The notes: generated from the letters alone by a model not told the origin. A stretch of 37,308 nucleotides of DNA from an uncultured Lentisphaerota bacterium (GCA_903912445.1 CAIWHP010000169.1:1-37308), one strand, 5' to 3'. Shown: positions 16,614 to 25,054, numbered from the stretch's first letter. Translations and numbers: made by a program.

Positions 16614-16633
16614 CGCGGAAAGCTTTTTCCGCG
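16614..16633. promoter_or_regulatory. palindrome between two divergent genes, possible operator
   Basis: CGCGGAAA (16614-16621), a 4-nt centre GCTT and TTTCCGCG (16626-16633) form a perfect 8-bp inverted repeat. It lies in the 130-bp region between the divergent starts at 16568 and 16699. It does not match the TTCCAA/TTGGAA element. An operator role is inference. Confidence 0.35.
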
Positions 16634-16661
16634 GCGGGCCCAACCCGGCGTGTCGTGCGGC

Positions 16662-16690
16662 TTGCGTTCCCCATTGTTTCGTGGTAGGTG
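16662..16690 (+). promoter_or_regulatory. candidate promoter of the GYF_2-kinase-adenosyltransferase-murB operon
   Basis: TTGCGT (16662-16667), a 17-nt spacer and TAGGTG (16685-16690) are followed 8 nt later by the GTG start at 16699. There is no Shine-Dalgarno sequence, so this would again be a leaderless or nearly leaderless message. Confidence 0.4.
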
Positions 16691-16698
16691 AACGCGCT

Positions 16699-19437
16699 GT
16701 GAATACATGGTTTTTACGCAAGCCGAACGGCGAAATTTATGGACCGGTGGAGCAGGCGGAACTGGTGCGCTGGGCCAGCACCGACCGCGTCGCACCGGAT
16801 GACGACATCTCGTCGGACCGCAAGGAGTGGCTTTCCGCCGCGAAGATGCCCGGCCTCAAACTCAACTGGATGATCGAATGGCCGGACGGCCATCGCGCCG
16901 GCCCCTATCATGTCAGTTCGCTCGGCGAAATGCTGGCCGATGGCGAACTGGATGGCAACGAAGGGGTGCGGCATGTGCACACCCAGCAGGCGGCCTCGCT
17001 GCTGGAGACCCTGCAGAAAGGGTTGCTGGCCGGCGAACTCCATCTTGGCGAAGGGGCGCTGACCGCGGCGCTCTGCGGGATGATGCGGAGCCAGGCCGAT
17101 GCCCCGCTGACCGGCGCCCATCTCCTGCCCGGCGCACTGCTGCCGGCAGCGGAAGTGATACCTGCCTTGGAGGAACCCACGCCCCCCGAGGAGCCCGCGT
17201 CTGCGCCGGTCGCCGCGCAGGTGGCGGTGGCGGCGGACGGCGCACCGCAGGCCGTGGCCGATCAGCTGCGGGAGGCGCAAGCACAGCTGCAGACCGCGCG
17301 CGCCGAGACGCAGATGATCAGGGCCGCCAAGGAAGCACTGCAGAAAACGTTGGAAGCCAGCCAGCGCGCGCTGGGCGAACGCGAGGCGGCGGCACGCCAG
17401 CACGAACTGAGCGCGAAGACATTGCAGGCCCGGCTGGCCGAGGCGGACCAGAAACTGGCCGCCGTCCGCGCCCAGGCCGACCAGCAGGCGGCCGCCTGCG
17501 GGCAGGCGCAAGAGCAGCTCAAGGCCGTGCGCGCCGAAGCCGCTGCCGCGGCCCAGCAGCGCGATGCGCTCCAGCCCAGAATCATAGAGGCCGAGCGCGC
17601 GCTCATGCGGCTGGCCGAGGAGCGCCGGCAGAGCGAGGAGCAGTTGCGCGCCGAGGCGCGGTCGCTCAACGCCGCCAAGGACGCGCTGCAGAAGACGTTG
17701 GAAGCCAAGGAGCGCGCGCTGGGCGAGCGCGAGACCGCGGCACGCCAGCACGAGCAGGGCACGAAACAATTTCAGGCGCAGCTGGCCGAGGCGGACCAGA
17801 AGCTGGCGGCGGCCCGCGTGCAAGCCGGCCAACAGGCCGCCGCCCTCGAACAGGCGCAGGAACTATTGCAGACCGCGCGCGCCGATGCACAGAGGCTCCA
17901 AACCGCCAACGACGCGCTGCAGAAGACGTTGGAAGCCAAGGCGCGCGCGCTGGGCGAGCGCGAGGCGGCGGCGCGCCAGCAGGAGCAGGATGCGAAGCAG
18001 CTCCAGACGCAGCTGGCCGACGCAGGCCAAAAACTGTTTGCCGCCCGCGTGCAGGCCGACCAGCAGGGCGCCGAACTCAAGCAGGTTCGCGCCCAACTGG
18101 ATGCCGCCGTGCAGCAGCGCACCGTGCTGGAGGTCGAGCGCGAGGCCGCGCTGAAAAAGGCCGGCGAGCAGGAGCGGCTGGCCGAGGAGCGCCAAAAAGT
18201 GGCTGCGCAGATGCGTGGCGAGGCGCAGACCGCGGTTGCCTCCCGGGACGCCGCGCAAAAAGCTCTGGAAGGCGTGCGGCGTGAACTGGAGGAGACCGGC
18301 AGCAAGCTGGCCGAGCGGGATTTCTCGCTGCGGCAAGCCCAGCAGCAGCTCCGCAAGCTCGAGGAACAAGCGGTCGTGTCCGAGGCGGCCCTGGCCGACG
18401 CGCAGCAGCAGCGCGAACGCGCGGAGGCCGCCGCGAACGATGCCGAGTCCGCGCTGGAGGCGGAGCGGGAGAACGATATCCTCAAGCGCTCCGCGTTGCA
18501 GTCCGAGCGCGACAACGCCGTCGAGCGCGCCGAGGAGCGCGGCCAGTTCTGCGAGGAGATTTCCGCCGAGAAACGGCGTATGGAGCAGCAGCTGCGCGGC
18601 GAACTCAAGCAGGCGCAAAGCGCGCGCGACGAGGCCCAGCGGAGCGTGGCGGAGGCCCAGCGCGAGGCGGAGGGGGGCCGGCGCCGCGCGACCGAGGCCG
18701 GGGAACAGCTCCGCGAGCAGCAACGCGTGGCGCAGGAGGCGCAGCAACAGCTGGCCGGGCTCACGGCCCAGGTGGCGCAGGCGCAGGCTGCGCTCCGGCA
18801 GGCCGAGACGGAAGCCCAACGGGGACGCGACCAGCAGAAGCGGCTGGAAACAGAATTGCAGCAGGCCCAGGCCGAACGCCAGCGTCAGGAAGCCGAGGCG
18901 CAGCAGGCACGCCGCGCCTTGGAGGCCGCCCGCTCCCAGGTCCCGGCCGCGCCGGTACCGCTGCCAACCGAGAAAGCCGCCGCAGAACTGCGGCAGGCCC
19001 ACCAAGACCGGCAACGGCTGGAAACGGAGCTGAAGCAGGCGCAAGCCGAACGCAGCCGCCAGGAGACGGAGCTCCAGCAGGTGCGCCGTGAGCTGGAAGC
19101 CGCCCGGCAGCGCGCTCCGGCCGCGCCCGCACCGGCACCCGGCGACAAAGCCGACGCGCAACAGGCGCGCGAGGCCCGGCAGCAGCTGGAGTTGCAGAAG
19201 GAGCGCGACGATCGCCAGCGTCTGGAAAACGATCTGCGCGGACTGCGCCAGGAAATGGAGCAGTGGAAGCAGCGCGCCCTGGCACAGGCGCCGGCTGCGC
19301 CAACGCCCCTTGCGGCCCCGGTGGCGGCTGCGAAAACGCCTGCGCCGGCGGCCCCGCCGCCCAAGCCCCTGACGCGTCCGGCGCCGTCCTCGGATCTCTA
19401 TTGCCTGCCGCATCGCAAAATGCGCGACGATTTCTAA
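16699..19437 (+). CDS. large coiled-coil protein with two N-terminal GYF_2-like domains
   Basis: This 912-residue protein has no signal peptide or membrane segment. Residues 1-50 (WFLRKPNGEIYGPVEQAELV and following) form a GYF_2/DUF4339 domain, and residues 57-105 (WMIEWPDGHRAGPYHVSSLG) a second diverged copy. A Pro/Ala-rich linker follows at about 145-185, then about 670 residues of near-continuous coiled coil rich in Glu, Gln, Arg and Ala, including three copies of a 77-residue module. The tail (855-912) is proline-rich with a short conserved-looking end, SSDLYCLPHRKMRDDF. GYF_2 domains are thought to bind peptides. The kinase gene 27 bp downstream makes a scaffold or signalling partner plausible, but this is inference. 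A GTG start at 16699 fits both the domain boundary and the promoter; another in-frame GTG lies at 16681. Confidence 0.8.
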   Translation: MNTWFLRKPNGEIYGPVEQAELVRWASTDRVAPDDDISSDRKEWLSAAKMPGLKLNWMIEWPDGHRAGPYHVSSLGEMLADGELDGNEGVRHVHTQQAASLLETLQKGLLAGELHLGEGALTAALCGMMRSQADAPLTGAHLLPGALLPAAEVIPALEEPTPPEEPASAPVAAQVAVAADGAPQAVADQLREAQAQLQTARAETQMIRAAKEALQKTLEASQRALGEREAAARQHELSAKTLQARLAEADQKLAAVRAQADQQAAACGQAQEQLKAVRAEAAAAAQQRDALQPRIIEAERALMRLAEERRQSEEQLRAEARSLNAAKDALQKTLEAKERALGERETAARQHEQGTKQFQAQLAEADQKLAAARVQAGQQAAALEQAQELLQTARADAQRLQTANDALQKTLEAKARALGEREAAARQQEQDAKQLQTQLADAGQKLFAARVQADQQGAELKQVRAQLDAAVQQRTVLEVEREAALKKAGEQERLAEERQKVAAQMRGEAQTAVASRDAAQKALEGVRRELEETGSKLAERDFSLRQAQQQLRKLEEQAVVSEAALADAQQQRERAEAAANDAESALEAERENDILKRSALQSERDNAVERAEERGQFCEEISAEKRRMEQQLRGELKQAQSARDEAQRSVAEAQREAEGGRRRATEAGEQLREQQRVAQEAQQQLAGLTAQVAQAQAALRQAETEAQRGRDQQKRLETELQQAQAERQRQEAEAQQARRALEAARSQVPAAPVPLPTEKAAAELRQAHQDRQRLETELKQAQAERSRQETELQQVRRELEAARQRAPAAPAPAPGDKADAQQAREARQQLELQKERDDRQRLENDLRGLRQEMEQWKQRALAQAPAAPTPLAAPVAAAKTPAPAAPPPKPLTRPAPSSDLYCLPHRKMRDDF
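17326..18135 (+). repeat. three copies of a 77-residue coiled-coil module within the GYF_2 gene
   Basis: Module starts lie at 17326, 17674 and 17905, each opening with A(K/N)(E/D)ALQKTLEA and continuing RALGEREAAARQ. Copies 2 and 3 are directly adjacent (231 bp each) and share long near-identical stretches. Copies 1 and 3 are followed by a related extension of about 38 residues (AQQRD..., VQQRT...) that copy 2 lacks. This suggests duplication by unequal recombination. Confidence 0.75.
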
Positions 19438-19464
19438 CGGCCACCTGTGCGCCCAGGATGTATC

Positions 19465-20652
19465 ATGCCAACGGAAAACAAGAGCGCCCTCCCGGATTTC
19501 GATGTGCCCGCGCAGCGCACCGGCGCGCCGACCACGGTGATGATGCCGGCGTCGGCACAGGATCCCGGCGTGAAGCATCTGTGCGAGCACTACAAGGCCA
19601 TCGTGCAGGGCCGCGCGATTTTCTACCCCGTTGCCTACCGTTTTCCGCGCGAGCTCGGTCGCGGACGGCAGGGCATCGTCTTCCTCGGCCTGCGGCAGGG
19701 CGCGCGCGGGTGTGTGACGCGCCACGCCATCAAGCTGTTCGATCCCGGCATCTATGCGACGCCCGAGAAGTATTGGACCGACATGGGCCGCATCGCCGCG
19801 CAGACCTCGAAGCTCCAGGTCGTCAAGAACCCCAGCCTCGTCGCGCCGGACATCTATGAGGAGAACAACGGCATCGGCTACCTGCAGATGGAGGTCGTCG
19901 ACGGCATCAGCCTGCGCTACCTGCTTGACGGGGCGCACCTCGAGCTGGTCAAGGCGCGCAGCACGAAGGAGGAGTGGGCGCGCTTCACCGACGTCGTCTT
20001 TCGCGCGGACCGGGGCCGGGTGCGCATCCAGCCGGGCGTCGCCCTCTACATCATGCGCCAGGTCCTGCGCGGCATCGAGGCGCTCCATGGCGCCGGCTAC
20101 GTGCATTCCGACATCAAGCCCGCGAACATCATGATTGACCGCCAGGGCTACGTCCGCCTGATCGACTACGGCCGCGCCGTGCTCATCAACGAACGCGTGA
20201 CGATCCTCTTCGGCACGCCGATCTACATGGCGCCGGAAGTCCATCGCCGCGAGGTCAGCATGATCCAGTCGGACATCTACGGTGTCGGCCTCGTCGGGCT
20301 CGAGATGCTGCGGGGCGATACGGGCATCAAGCCCGACCTCGACGAGCGCGCCCTGCTCGAGGCCAAGGAAAAGCTGCCCGGGCGGCTCCTGACGCTCCTG
20401 CCCGAGTATGTCCGCCAGAACGCGCAATTCGTCGTGCTGCTGCAGCGCTTCCTCGACCCTGATCCGCGCTGCCGCTATGCCAACGCCACCGAGGCCGAGG
20501 TCGGCAGCGAGGGGCTGCTCCTCGTCCACCGCCAGCTCGTCAAGCTCGGCAAGGATGCGGAATATGGCCGGGAGCTCGAGGCCTACCTCGCCAAGCTGCC
20601 GTTCCCCGTCTCCGAGGCGGAGCAGCTCACCCCGCGGCCGGGCACCCCATGA
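19465..20652 (+). CDS. serine/threonine protein kinase (Hanks type, non-RD)
   Basis: This 395-residue soluble kinase has a 60-residue Thr/Ser-containing N-terminal tail. The catalytic domain has glycine loop LGRGRQGIV (64-72), ATP-binding lysine in RHAIK (K90), catalytic loop HSDIKPANI (D216), metal site DYG (234-236, in place of DFG) and MAPE (255-258). HRD is changed to HSD, so this is a non-RD kinase whose activity probably does not need activation-loop phosphorylation. An unusually long stretch (residues 150-195) separates the hinge from the catalytic loop. There is no transmembrane or sensor domain. AGGA with a 6-nt spacer selects the ATG at 19465 over a GTG at 19447. The gene overlaps the adenosyltransferase gene by 4 bp (ATGA). 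The GYF_2 coiled-coil protein upstream may be substrate or scaffold (inference). Confidence 0.88.
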   Translation: MPTENKSALPDFDVPAQRTGAPTTVMMPASAQDPGVKHLCEHYKAIVQGRAIFYPVAYRFPRELGRGRQGIVFLGLRQGARGCVTRHAIKLFDPGIYATPEKYWTDMGRIAAQTSKLQVVKNPSLVAPDIYEENNGIGYLQMEVVDGISLRYLLDGAHLELVKARSTKEEWARFTDVVFRADRGRVRIQPGVALYIMRQVLRGIEALHGAGYVHSDIKPANIMIDRQGYVRLIDYGRAVLINERVTILFGTPIYMAPEVHRREVSMIQSDIYGVGLVGLEMLRGDTGIKPDLDERALLEAKEKLPGRLLTLLPEYVRQNAQFVVLLQRFLDPDPRCRYANATEAEVGSEGLLLVHRQLVKLGKDAEYGRELEAYLAKLPFPVSEAEQLTPRPGTP

Positions 20653-21206
20653 AACGTATTTTTTCCATCACCACGCGCGTCGGCGATCGCGGGACCACGC
20701 GCACATTCGGCGGCGAGACGTTGTCGAAAAGTTCGCCGCGCATCGAGGCTTGCGGACAGGTGGATGAGCTCGTCAGCGCACTCGGCCTGGCGCGGGCGCA
20801 CGCGGCGCGCGGTGGCGCGCTCGATGCGCAGCTGCAGGAGCTCCAGCGCGCGCTCTTCGCCTTCGCCGCGGAAATTTCCGCCGGCGTGCTGCAGGCCGGC
20901 AGCCTCTCGCAACGGCTCGATGCCAAGGCGGTGCGGAAGCTCGACACCCTGCGCCGGCGTCTGGAACAGACCGTGGAGCCGATGCGTGATTTCATCGTCC
21001 CCGGCGAAAGCCTGCTCGGTGCGCAGCTCGACTTTGCGCGCACGGTTGCGCGGCGCTGCGAGCGGGCCATCGTCACGCTGGCCGACCGGAAGGAGTTCCG
21101 CAACCGCCAGGCTTTCATCTGGCTGAACCGGCTCTCCGACGTGCTCTGGCTGCTGGCGCGGCAGGCCGAAGGCCACTCGCGTCCGTTGCACGAAGGGCGC
21201 CCATGA
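20649..21206 (+). CDS. cob(I)alamin adenosyltransferase, PduO type
   Basis: This 185-residue enzyme transfers the adenosyl group of ATP to cob(I)alamin to make adenosylcobalamin. The PduO-type signature is present: TTRVGDRGTTRTFGGETLSK at 8-27, then PRIEACGQVDELVSALGLAR, the C-terminal ATP/cobalamin block ARTVARRCERAIVTL near 130 and FIWLNRLSDVLWLLARQ near 155. Length is normal for the family. It overlaps the kinase gene upstream and murB downstream by 4 bp each, so its translation is probably coupled to both. The metabolic link to these neighbours is not obvious; a B12-dependent enzyme is presumably encoded elsewhere. Confidence 0.92.
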   Translation: MKRIFSITTRVGDRGTTRTFGGETLSKSSPRIEACGQVDELVSALGLARAHAARGGALDAQLQELQRALFAFAAEISAGVLQAGSLSQRLDAKAVRKLDTLRRRLEQTVEPMRDFIVPGESLLGAQLDFARTVARRCERAIVTLADRKEFRNRQAFIWLNRLSDVLWLLARQAEGHSRPLHEGRP

Positions 21207-22129
21207 ACGCGGCGCTATTGCAGTCCGCGGGCTGCGTAGTCCTTGACCACGAGCCGCTCAGCCGGCACACCACCTTCCAGCTCGGCGGCCCGTGCAAGGC
21301 GCTGATCGCCTGCGCCACGCCGGAGCAGTTGCTCGCCGCCGTCGCCGAGCTGAACCGTGCCGGCGAGGCCTACGAGCTGATCGGCGGCGGCTCGAACCTG
21401 CTCGTCGCCGACGCCGGCCTCCCGGCTGTCGTCATCTGTTACCGCAGCGCGCAGCCGCTCATCGAGTCCCTGCACGGCGTCCTCACCGTCAGCGGTAGCA
21501 CGCTGCTCGACGACGTCGCCGCCTATGCCGCCGCGGAAAGCCTGGCCGGCCTGGAAATGCTCAGTGGCATCCCGGGCACGCTGGGCGGCGCGATCGCGGG
21601 CAACGGCGGCGCCTACGGCAAACAGATCGGGGACGTGGTCGAAGAGGCGACCCTCCTGGACCGGACGGGCCGGCTCCACCAGGCCGCGCATGCCGAGCTG
21701 CGCTTCGCCTACCGCAGCAGCGCGCTGCACACGAGCGGCGAAATCGTTGTCGCGGCGCGCCTGCGCCTGCCGCCCGGCGATGCGGCGGCCATCGCCCACC
21801 ACCGCAACGAGTGCCTGCTGATCCGCCAGCACAAACATCCCCGCTGGCAGGAAACGCCGACCGCGGGCAGTTTCTTCCGTAATGTCGCGCCCACCTCGGC
21901 AGCCGGCCGGCGGCAGTCGGCGGGCTGGTTTCTGGAGCAGGCCGGTGCGCTGGAGATGCGCATCCGCGGCGCGCGACCGTTCGACAAGCATGCCAACATC
22001 ATCGTGTGCGAGGGCGCCTGCACCGCGCAGGACGTGCTCGACCTCTCCCGCCAGATGGCCGCCGCCGTCGAGAAAAAATTCAGCCTGCAGCTCGAGCGCG
22101 AAGTCCGGCTCCTCGGCCACTTCGCTTGA
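21203..22129 (+). CDS. murB: UDP-N-acetylenolpyruvoylglucosamine reductase
   Basis: This 308-residue cytosolic flavoenzyme reduces UDP-GlcNAc-enolpyruvate to UDP-MurNAc with NADPH, the second step of peptidoglycan synthesis. The FAD-binding block GGGSNLLVAD (61-70) and SGIPGTLGGAIAGNGGAYGK near 120-140 are intact, as are the catalytic serine motif TAGSFFRN and the C-terminal glutamate in LEREVRLLG (usual form LEPEVRLLG). The size and SAGWFLEQAG agree with type II MurB. The start overlaps the adenosyltransferase stop (ATGA). It implies that the organism makes peptidoglycan. It is the last gene of the operon and is convergent with the hydrolase gene at 22206. Confidence 0.95.
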   Translation: MNAALLQSAGCVVLDHEPLSRHTTFQLGGPCKALIACATPEQLLAAVAELNRAGEAYELIGGGSNLLVADAGLPAVVICYRSAQPLIESLHGVLTVSGSTLLDDVAAYAAAESLAGLEMLSGIPGTLGGAIAGNGGAYGKQIGDVVEEATLLDRTGRLHQAAHAELRFAYRSSALHTSGEIVVAARLRLPPGDAAAIAHHRNECLLIRQHKHPRWQETPTAGSFFRNVAPTSAAGRRQSAGWFLEQAGALEMRIRGARPFDKHANIIVCEGACTAQDVLDLSRQMAAAVEKKFSLQLEREVRLLGHFA

Positions 22130-22205
22130 TCCGGCTGGGGCCTGTCCTCGCCCAGAGGACTGAGGCTCGGGCCGGCTGCCGGCGCCGGCACTGGCGACCA
22201 CGGTC

Positions 22206-22979
22206 CTACTGGCCGCCGGCCTCGAGGTCCGCCGGTTTTGAACCCGGAGGGGCGACCCGGTCTTTCAGCCATGTCTTCAGGGTGGCGTTTTTCGTGTCCA
22301 CGTCGTGGCCGAGGCCCTTGAATATTTCCATCACGACCTGCGCCCCTCGCTTGCGATAGTAGTCGGCCGTACCTTCCGCGGCCGTGCGGTTGCCGTCCTG
22401 CTCGCCGACGCCAATGAAAATGTGCTGACCGCGGACCAGCGGCGGACTTCCGTAGTTGATGCGACCCGCGCCGGTGATGATCATCCCGGCAAACAGTTGC
22501 GGAGCGGCCTCGGCGATGTGTGCGGTCTCCCAGCCCCCTTGGCTGAAGCCGCCGATGAACTGGAGCTTGTCGTCAATCCTCAAACGCTTCGCCAGCAGGT
22601 CGTGAATGCGCTTGAGATTGGCCAGCTCCTTTTTCGCCCGGGGGCCTCCGACCTTGCGGTTCAGATATTCCATCCCGACGATGATATAGCCGACGCCGTC
22701 CGTGAGTTCGCGAAACGGCCAAACCTGCGCCTCCTGGTCCATGCGATGATAACAGTAGAGGATCGGCCACGCGCGATCCGGGGTGTAGTCCTTGGGCACA
22801 TACAGCGTCCAGTATTCCCAGCCGCCGGTCCGGGGGTCGTCGATTTTCTCAATCCGGCCTGGTTCGAGCGTGGCCTTGTCGAAGGTCACGGCCCCGGAGT
22901 TGTTTTCCTCGTCGGCAGCGCCCGCGCTTTGCAGGCACAGCCAGCCTACCAAGCCCAGTGTGGTCAGGATCTTTTTCAT
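22206..22979 (-). CDS. exported alpha/beta hydrolase, esterase/depolymerase type
   Basis: This 257-residue protein starts with a signal peptide (MKKILTTLGLVGWLCLQSAGA). The alpha/beta-hydrolase core has strand YWTLYVPKDYTPDRAWPILY, nucleophile elbow GFSQGG near residue 146, acidic residue in GVGEQDGN near 195 and catalytic His in KGLGHDVD near 226, so the triad is complete. This is the pattern of PHB-depolymerase, LpqC or feruloyl-esterase-like proteins; the substrate is unknown, and a wall-polysaccharide ester would fit the gene content nearby. A perfect AGGAGG, 8 nt before the ATG at 22979, selects it over a GTG at 22988. This is one of the few strong ribosome sites in the window. Confidence 0.85.
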   Translation of the reverse strand: MKKILTTLGLVGWLCLQSAGAADEENNSGAVTFDKATLEPGRIEKIDDPRTGGWEYWTLYVPKDYTPDRAWPILYCYHRMDQEAQVWPFRELTDGVGYIIVGMEYLNRKVGGPRAKKELANLKRIHDLLAKRLRIDDKLQFIGGFSQGGWETAHIAEAAPQLFAGMIITGAGRINYGSPPLVRGQHIFIGVGEQDGNRTAAEGTADYYRKRGAQVVMEIFKGLGHDVDTKNATLKTWLKDRVAPPGSKPADLEAGGQ

Positions 22980-23105
22980 TTTTAACACCTCCTGTTGCGC
23001 GCTGAAACCTGGCGCGGAGACGGCCCCGAAACCGGGTGCAGCCGTCCAACGGTCGGATAGCTACCACGGGTAGGGCTCCATTTCAAATGGCGCCGCACGC
23101 GGACG

Positions 23106-23134
23106 TTGCGTTGGAGCGGAGGTTTTGCCATAGT
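23106..23134 (+). promoter_or_regulatory. candidate short-leader promoter of the surA-pdxA-rsmA operon
   Basis: TTGCGT (23106-23111), a 17-nt spacer and CATAGT (23129-23134) are followed 11 nt later by the ATG at 23146, giving an mRNA leader of about 5 nt. There is no Shine-Dalgarno in the 11 nt. Confidence 0.4.
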
Positions 23135-23145
23135 CCGCGCGCTGT

Positions 23146-24099
23146 ATGAAAAGATTTTTCCAGAGTCTGGCGGCGGTGGTGCTGGGCGGCGCGTGCGGCG
23201 CCGGCGCCGTCGTGGCCGACCGCTATGCGGCGCAGGTCAACAACCGCGTCATCACCGTCAGTGACGTGCTCGGCTCGCTGGGCCCGGTGCGGCAGCGGCT
23301 GGCCGACGCCTATACCGGCGCGGAGCTGGAGAAGAAGCTCGCCGAGGCGTTCCAGAAGTCGCTCGACGCGCTGGTGGAGCGGGCGCTGATGCTGGAGGAG
23401 GCCGCGCGGCAGGATCAGAAGCTGCCGTCGCAGGTCGTCGACGGGCGCATCAACGAGATCATTCACGACCGGTTCAACAACAACCGCACGGCGTTTTTCG
23501 AGGCGCTGACCGAGGAGCGGCTGACGCTCGACGAGTGGCGCAAAGAGGCCCGCGATTTCATCACCGTCTCCCTGCTGCGGCGGCGCGAGGTGGTGGAGAA
23601 GGTGGTCGTCACGCCCGGCGAGGTCCATGCGCTGTACCAGCAGCGCCGCGCCCGCTATCAGGTGCCGGAGCAGGTGCACCTGCGCGCCATCGTGCTGCGG
23701 CAGCTCGGCACGAACGACGCGGAGCAGCTGGCGGGCACGCTGCGCCAGCGCGCCTCCGCCGGCGAGAAATTTGAGGATCTCGCGCGCCAGTTCTCCAAGG
23801 GCACGGGCGCCGGACAAGGCGGCGACTGGGGCTGGCAGCAGCCGGGCGAGCTGCGCCAGGAACTCCGGGCGGCGGTGGATCCCTTGCAGCCCGGCCAGCT
23901 CGGGCCGGTCGTGAAAATGGACGACGATGTCTACCTGCTTAAGCTCGAGGCGCGCCAGGCCGGCGGCGTCAAGCCGCTGGATGCCGTCTATGCCGAGCTC
24001 GAGGGGGAGCTGCGCCAGAAGGAAGGCGAGCGGATCTACCAGGACTGGATCAAGCGGCTGCGGAAGAAGTTTTTCGTCAAGCTGTTCCCGCTGAACTGA
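23146..24099 (+). CDS. SurA-like periplasmic peptidyl-prolyl isomerase/chaperone
   Basis: This 317-residue exported protein has a signal peptide (MKRFFQSLAAVVLGGACGAG). A SurA_N-type helical chaperone domain at residues 28-160 contains VNNRVITVSDV and ALVERALMLEEA. One parvulin/PpiC domain at about 172-275 contains QVHLRAIVL, FEDLARQFSKGTGAGQGGDW and LQPGQLGPVV. E. coli SurA has two parvulin domains; here there is only one. The likely role is folding of outer-membrane proteins in the periplasm. pdxA follows after 4 bp and rsmA overlaps pdxA. The same order, surA-pdxA-rsmA, occurs in E. coli, which supports the SurA call. Confidence 0.85.
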   Translation: MKRFFQSLAAVVLGGACGAGAVVADRYAAQVNNRVITVSDVLGSLGPVRQRLADAYTGAELEKKLAEAFQKSLDALVERALMLEEAARQDQKLPSQVVDGRINEIIHDRFNNNRTAFFEALTEERLTLDEWRKEARDFITVSLLRRREVVEKVVVTPGEVHALYQQRRARYQVPEQVHLRAIVLRQLGTNDAEQLAGTLRQRASAGEKFEDLARQFSKGTGAGQGGDWGWQQPGELRQELRAAVDPLQPGQLGPVVKMDDDVYLLKLEARQAGGVKPLDAVYAELEGELRQKEGERIYQDWIKRLRKKFFVKLFPLN

Positions 24100-24103
24100 A
24101 GAC

Positions 24104-25054
24104 ATGAGCAGGCCCCTCCGCATCGGCATCACGCTCGGCGACCTCAACGGCATCGGGCCGGAGGTCGCCCTCAAGGCTGTGCGCCGGCTCGGCGCGTCTC
24201 GCGGCGTGCAGTTCGTATTCATCGGGTCCCCCAACGCGGTCACGGCGCTCCGCGCCCGGCCGCGCCACGCCCTCCTATGGGATCCCACGCCGCACCTCGC
24301 GCCCCGCCTGGCGCCCGGCCGCGTTACCGCCGCCGCCGCCCGTGCCGCCGCGGCGTGGATCTATTTTGGCGTGCGCGGCTGCCAGACCGGCTTTCTCGAT
24401 GCGCTGGTCACCGCGCCGATCAGCAAGGCGGGCTTTGCGCGCGCCGGCATCCCGTTCCCCGGCCATACCGAAATGCTCGCACGGCTCACCGGCACGCGGC
24501 ACTTTGCGATGATGCTGTTCGGCGGGCCGCTGCGCGTCGTGCTGGCCACGCGCCACCTGCCGCTGGCCCGGGTCGCCGGCGCGCTGCGGCAGGACGAACT
24601 GGCGGAGACGATCCGGCTGACGGGCGCCGGGCTGGCGTGGATGGGTTTGCGGCAGCGCCGCATCGCCGTCTGTGGCCTCAACCCGCACGCGGGCGACGGC
24701 GGCCTGCTCGGCGATGAGGAGGCCCGGATCATCGCGCCCGCCATCCGCGCTGCGCGCCGGCCCGGCCTGCACCTCTACGGCCCGGTCCCCGGCGACACGG
24801 TCTTCCACCAGGCCGTTGCCGGCCGCTACGACGCGATCGTGGCGATGTATCACGACCAAGGGCTGGGCCCGCTGAAGATGCTCGCGTTCGATACCGGCGT
24901 GAACCTGACGCTCGGCCTGCCGCTCGTCCGCACCTCGCCCGATCACGGTACCGCCTATGACATCGCGGGGCAGGACCGCGCCAACCCGGCGAGCATGGTC
25001 GCCGCCATCACCTGGGCACTCCGCCTCGCCCGCCGCCCGAACCCGTGGACATGA
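24104..25054 (+). CDS. pdxA: 4-hydroxythreonine-4-phosphate dehydrogenase
   Basis: This 316-residue enzyme oxidises 4-phosphohydroxy-L-threonine in the DXP-dependent pathway to pyridoxal phosphate. The start RIGITLGDLNGIGPEVALKA is typical (usually GDPAGIGPE; here DLNGIGPE). Metal-binding histidines are in FPGHTEMLA, MYHDQGLGPLK and SPDHGTAYDIAG, all intact. GLNPHAGDGGLLGDEE is also the family form. Length is close to the family norm. The gene begins 4 bp after the surA-like stop and ends in an ATGA overlap with rsmA, so all three are probably one message. Confidence 0.95.
   Translation: MSRPLRIGITLGDLNGIGPEVALKAVRRLGASRGVQFVFIGSPNAVTALRARPRHALLWDPTPHLAPRLAPGRVTAAAARAAAAWIYFGVRGCQTGFLDALVTAPISKAGFARAGIPFPGHTEMLARLTGTRHFAMMLFGGPLRVVLATRHLPLARVAGALRQDELAETIRLTGAGLAWMGLRQRRIAVCGLNPHAGDGGLLGDEEARIIAPAIRAARRPGLHLYGPVPGDTVFHQAVAGRYDAIVAMYHDQGLGPLKMLAFDTGVNLTLGLPLVRTSPDHGTAYDIAGQDRANPASMVAAITWALRLARRPNPWT

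Noticed and set aside
17863-20529. 888-codon open frame on the minus strand
   Set aside because: It is antisense to the coiled-coil and kinase genes; the leucine-rich translation mirrors the Gln/Glu coiled-coil codons.
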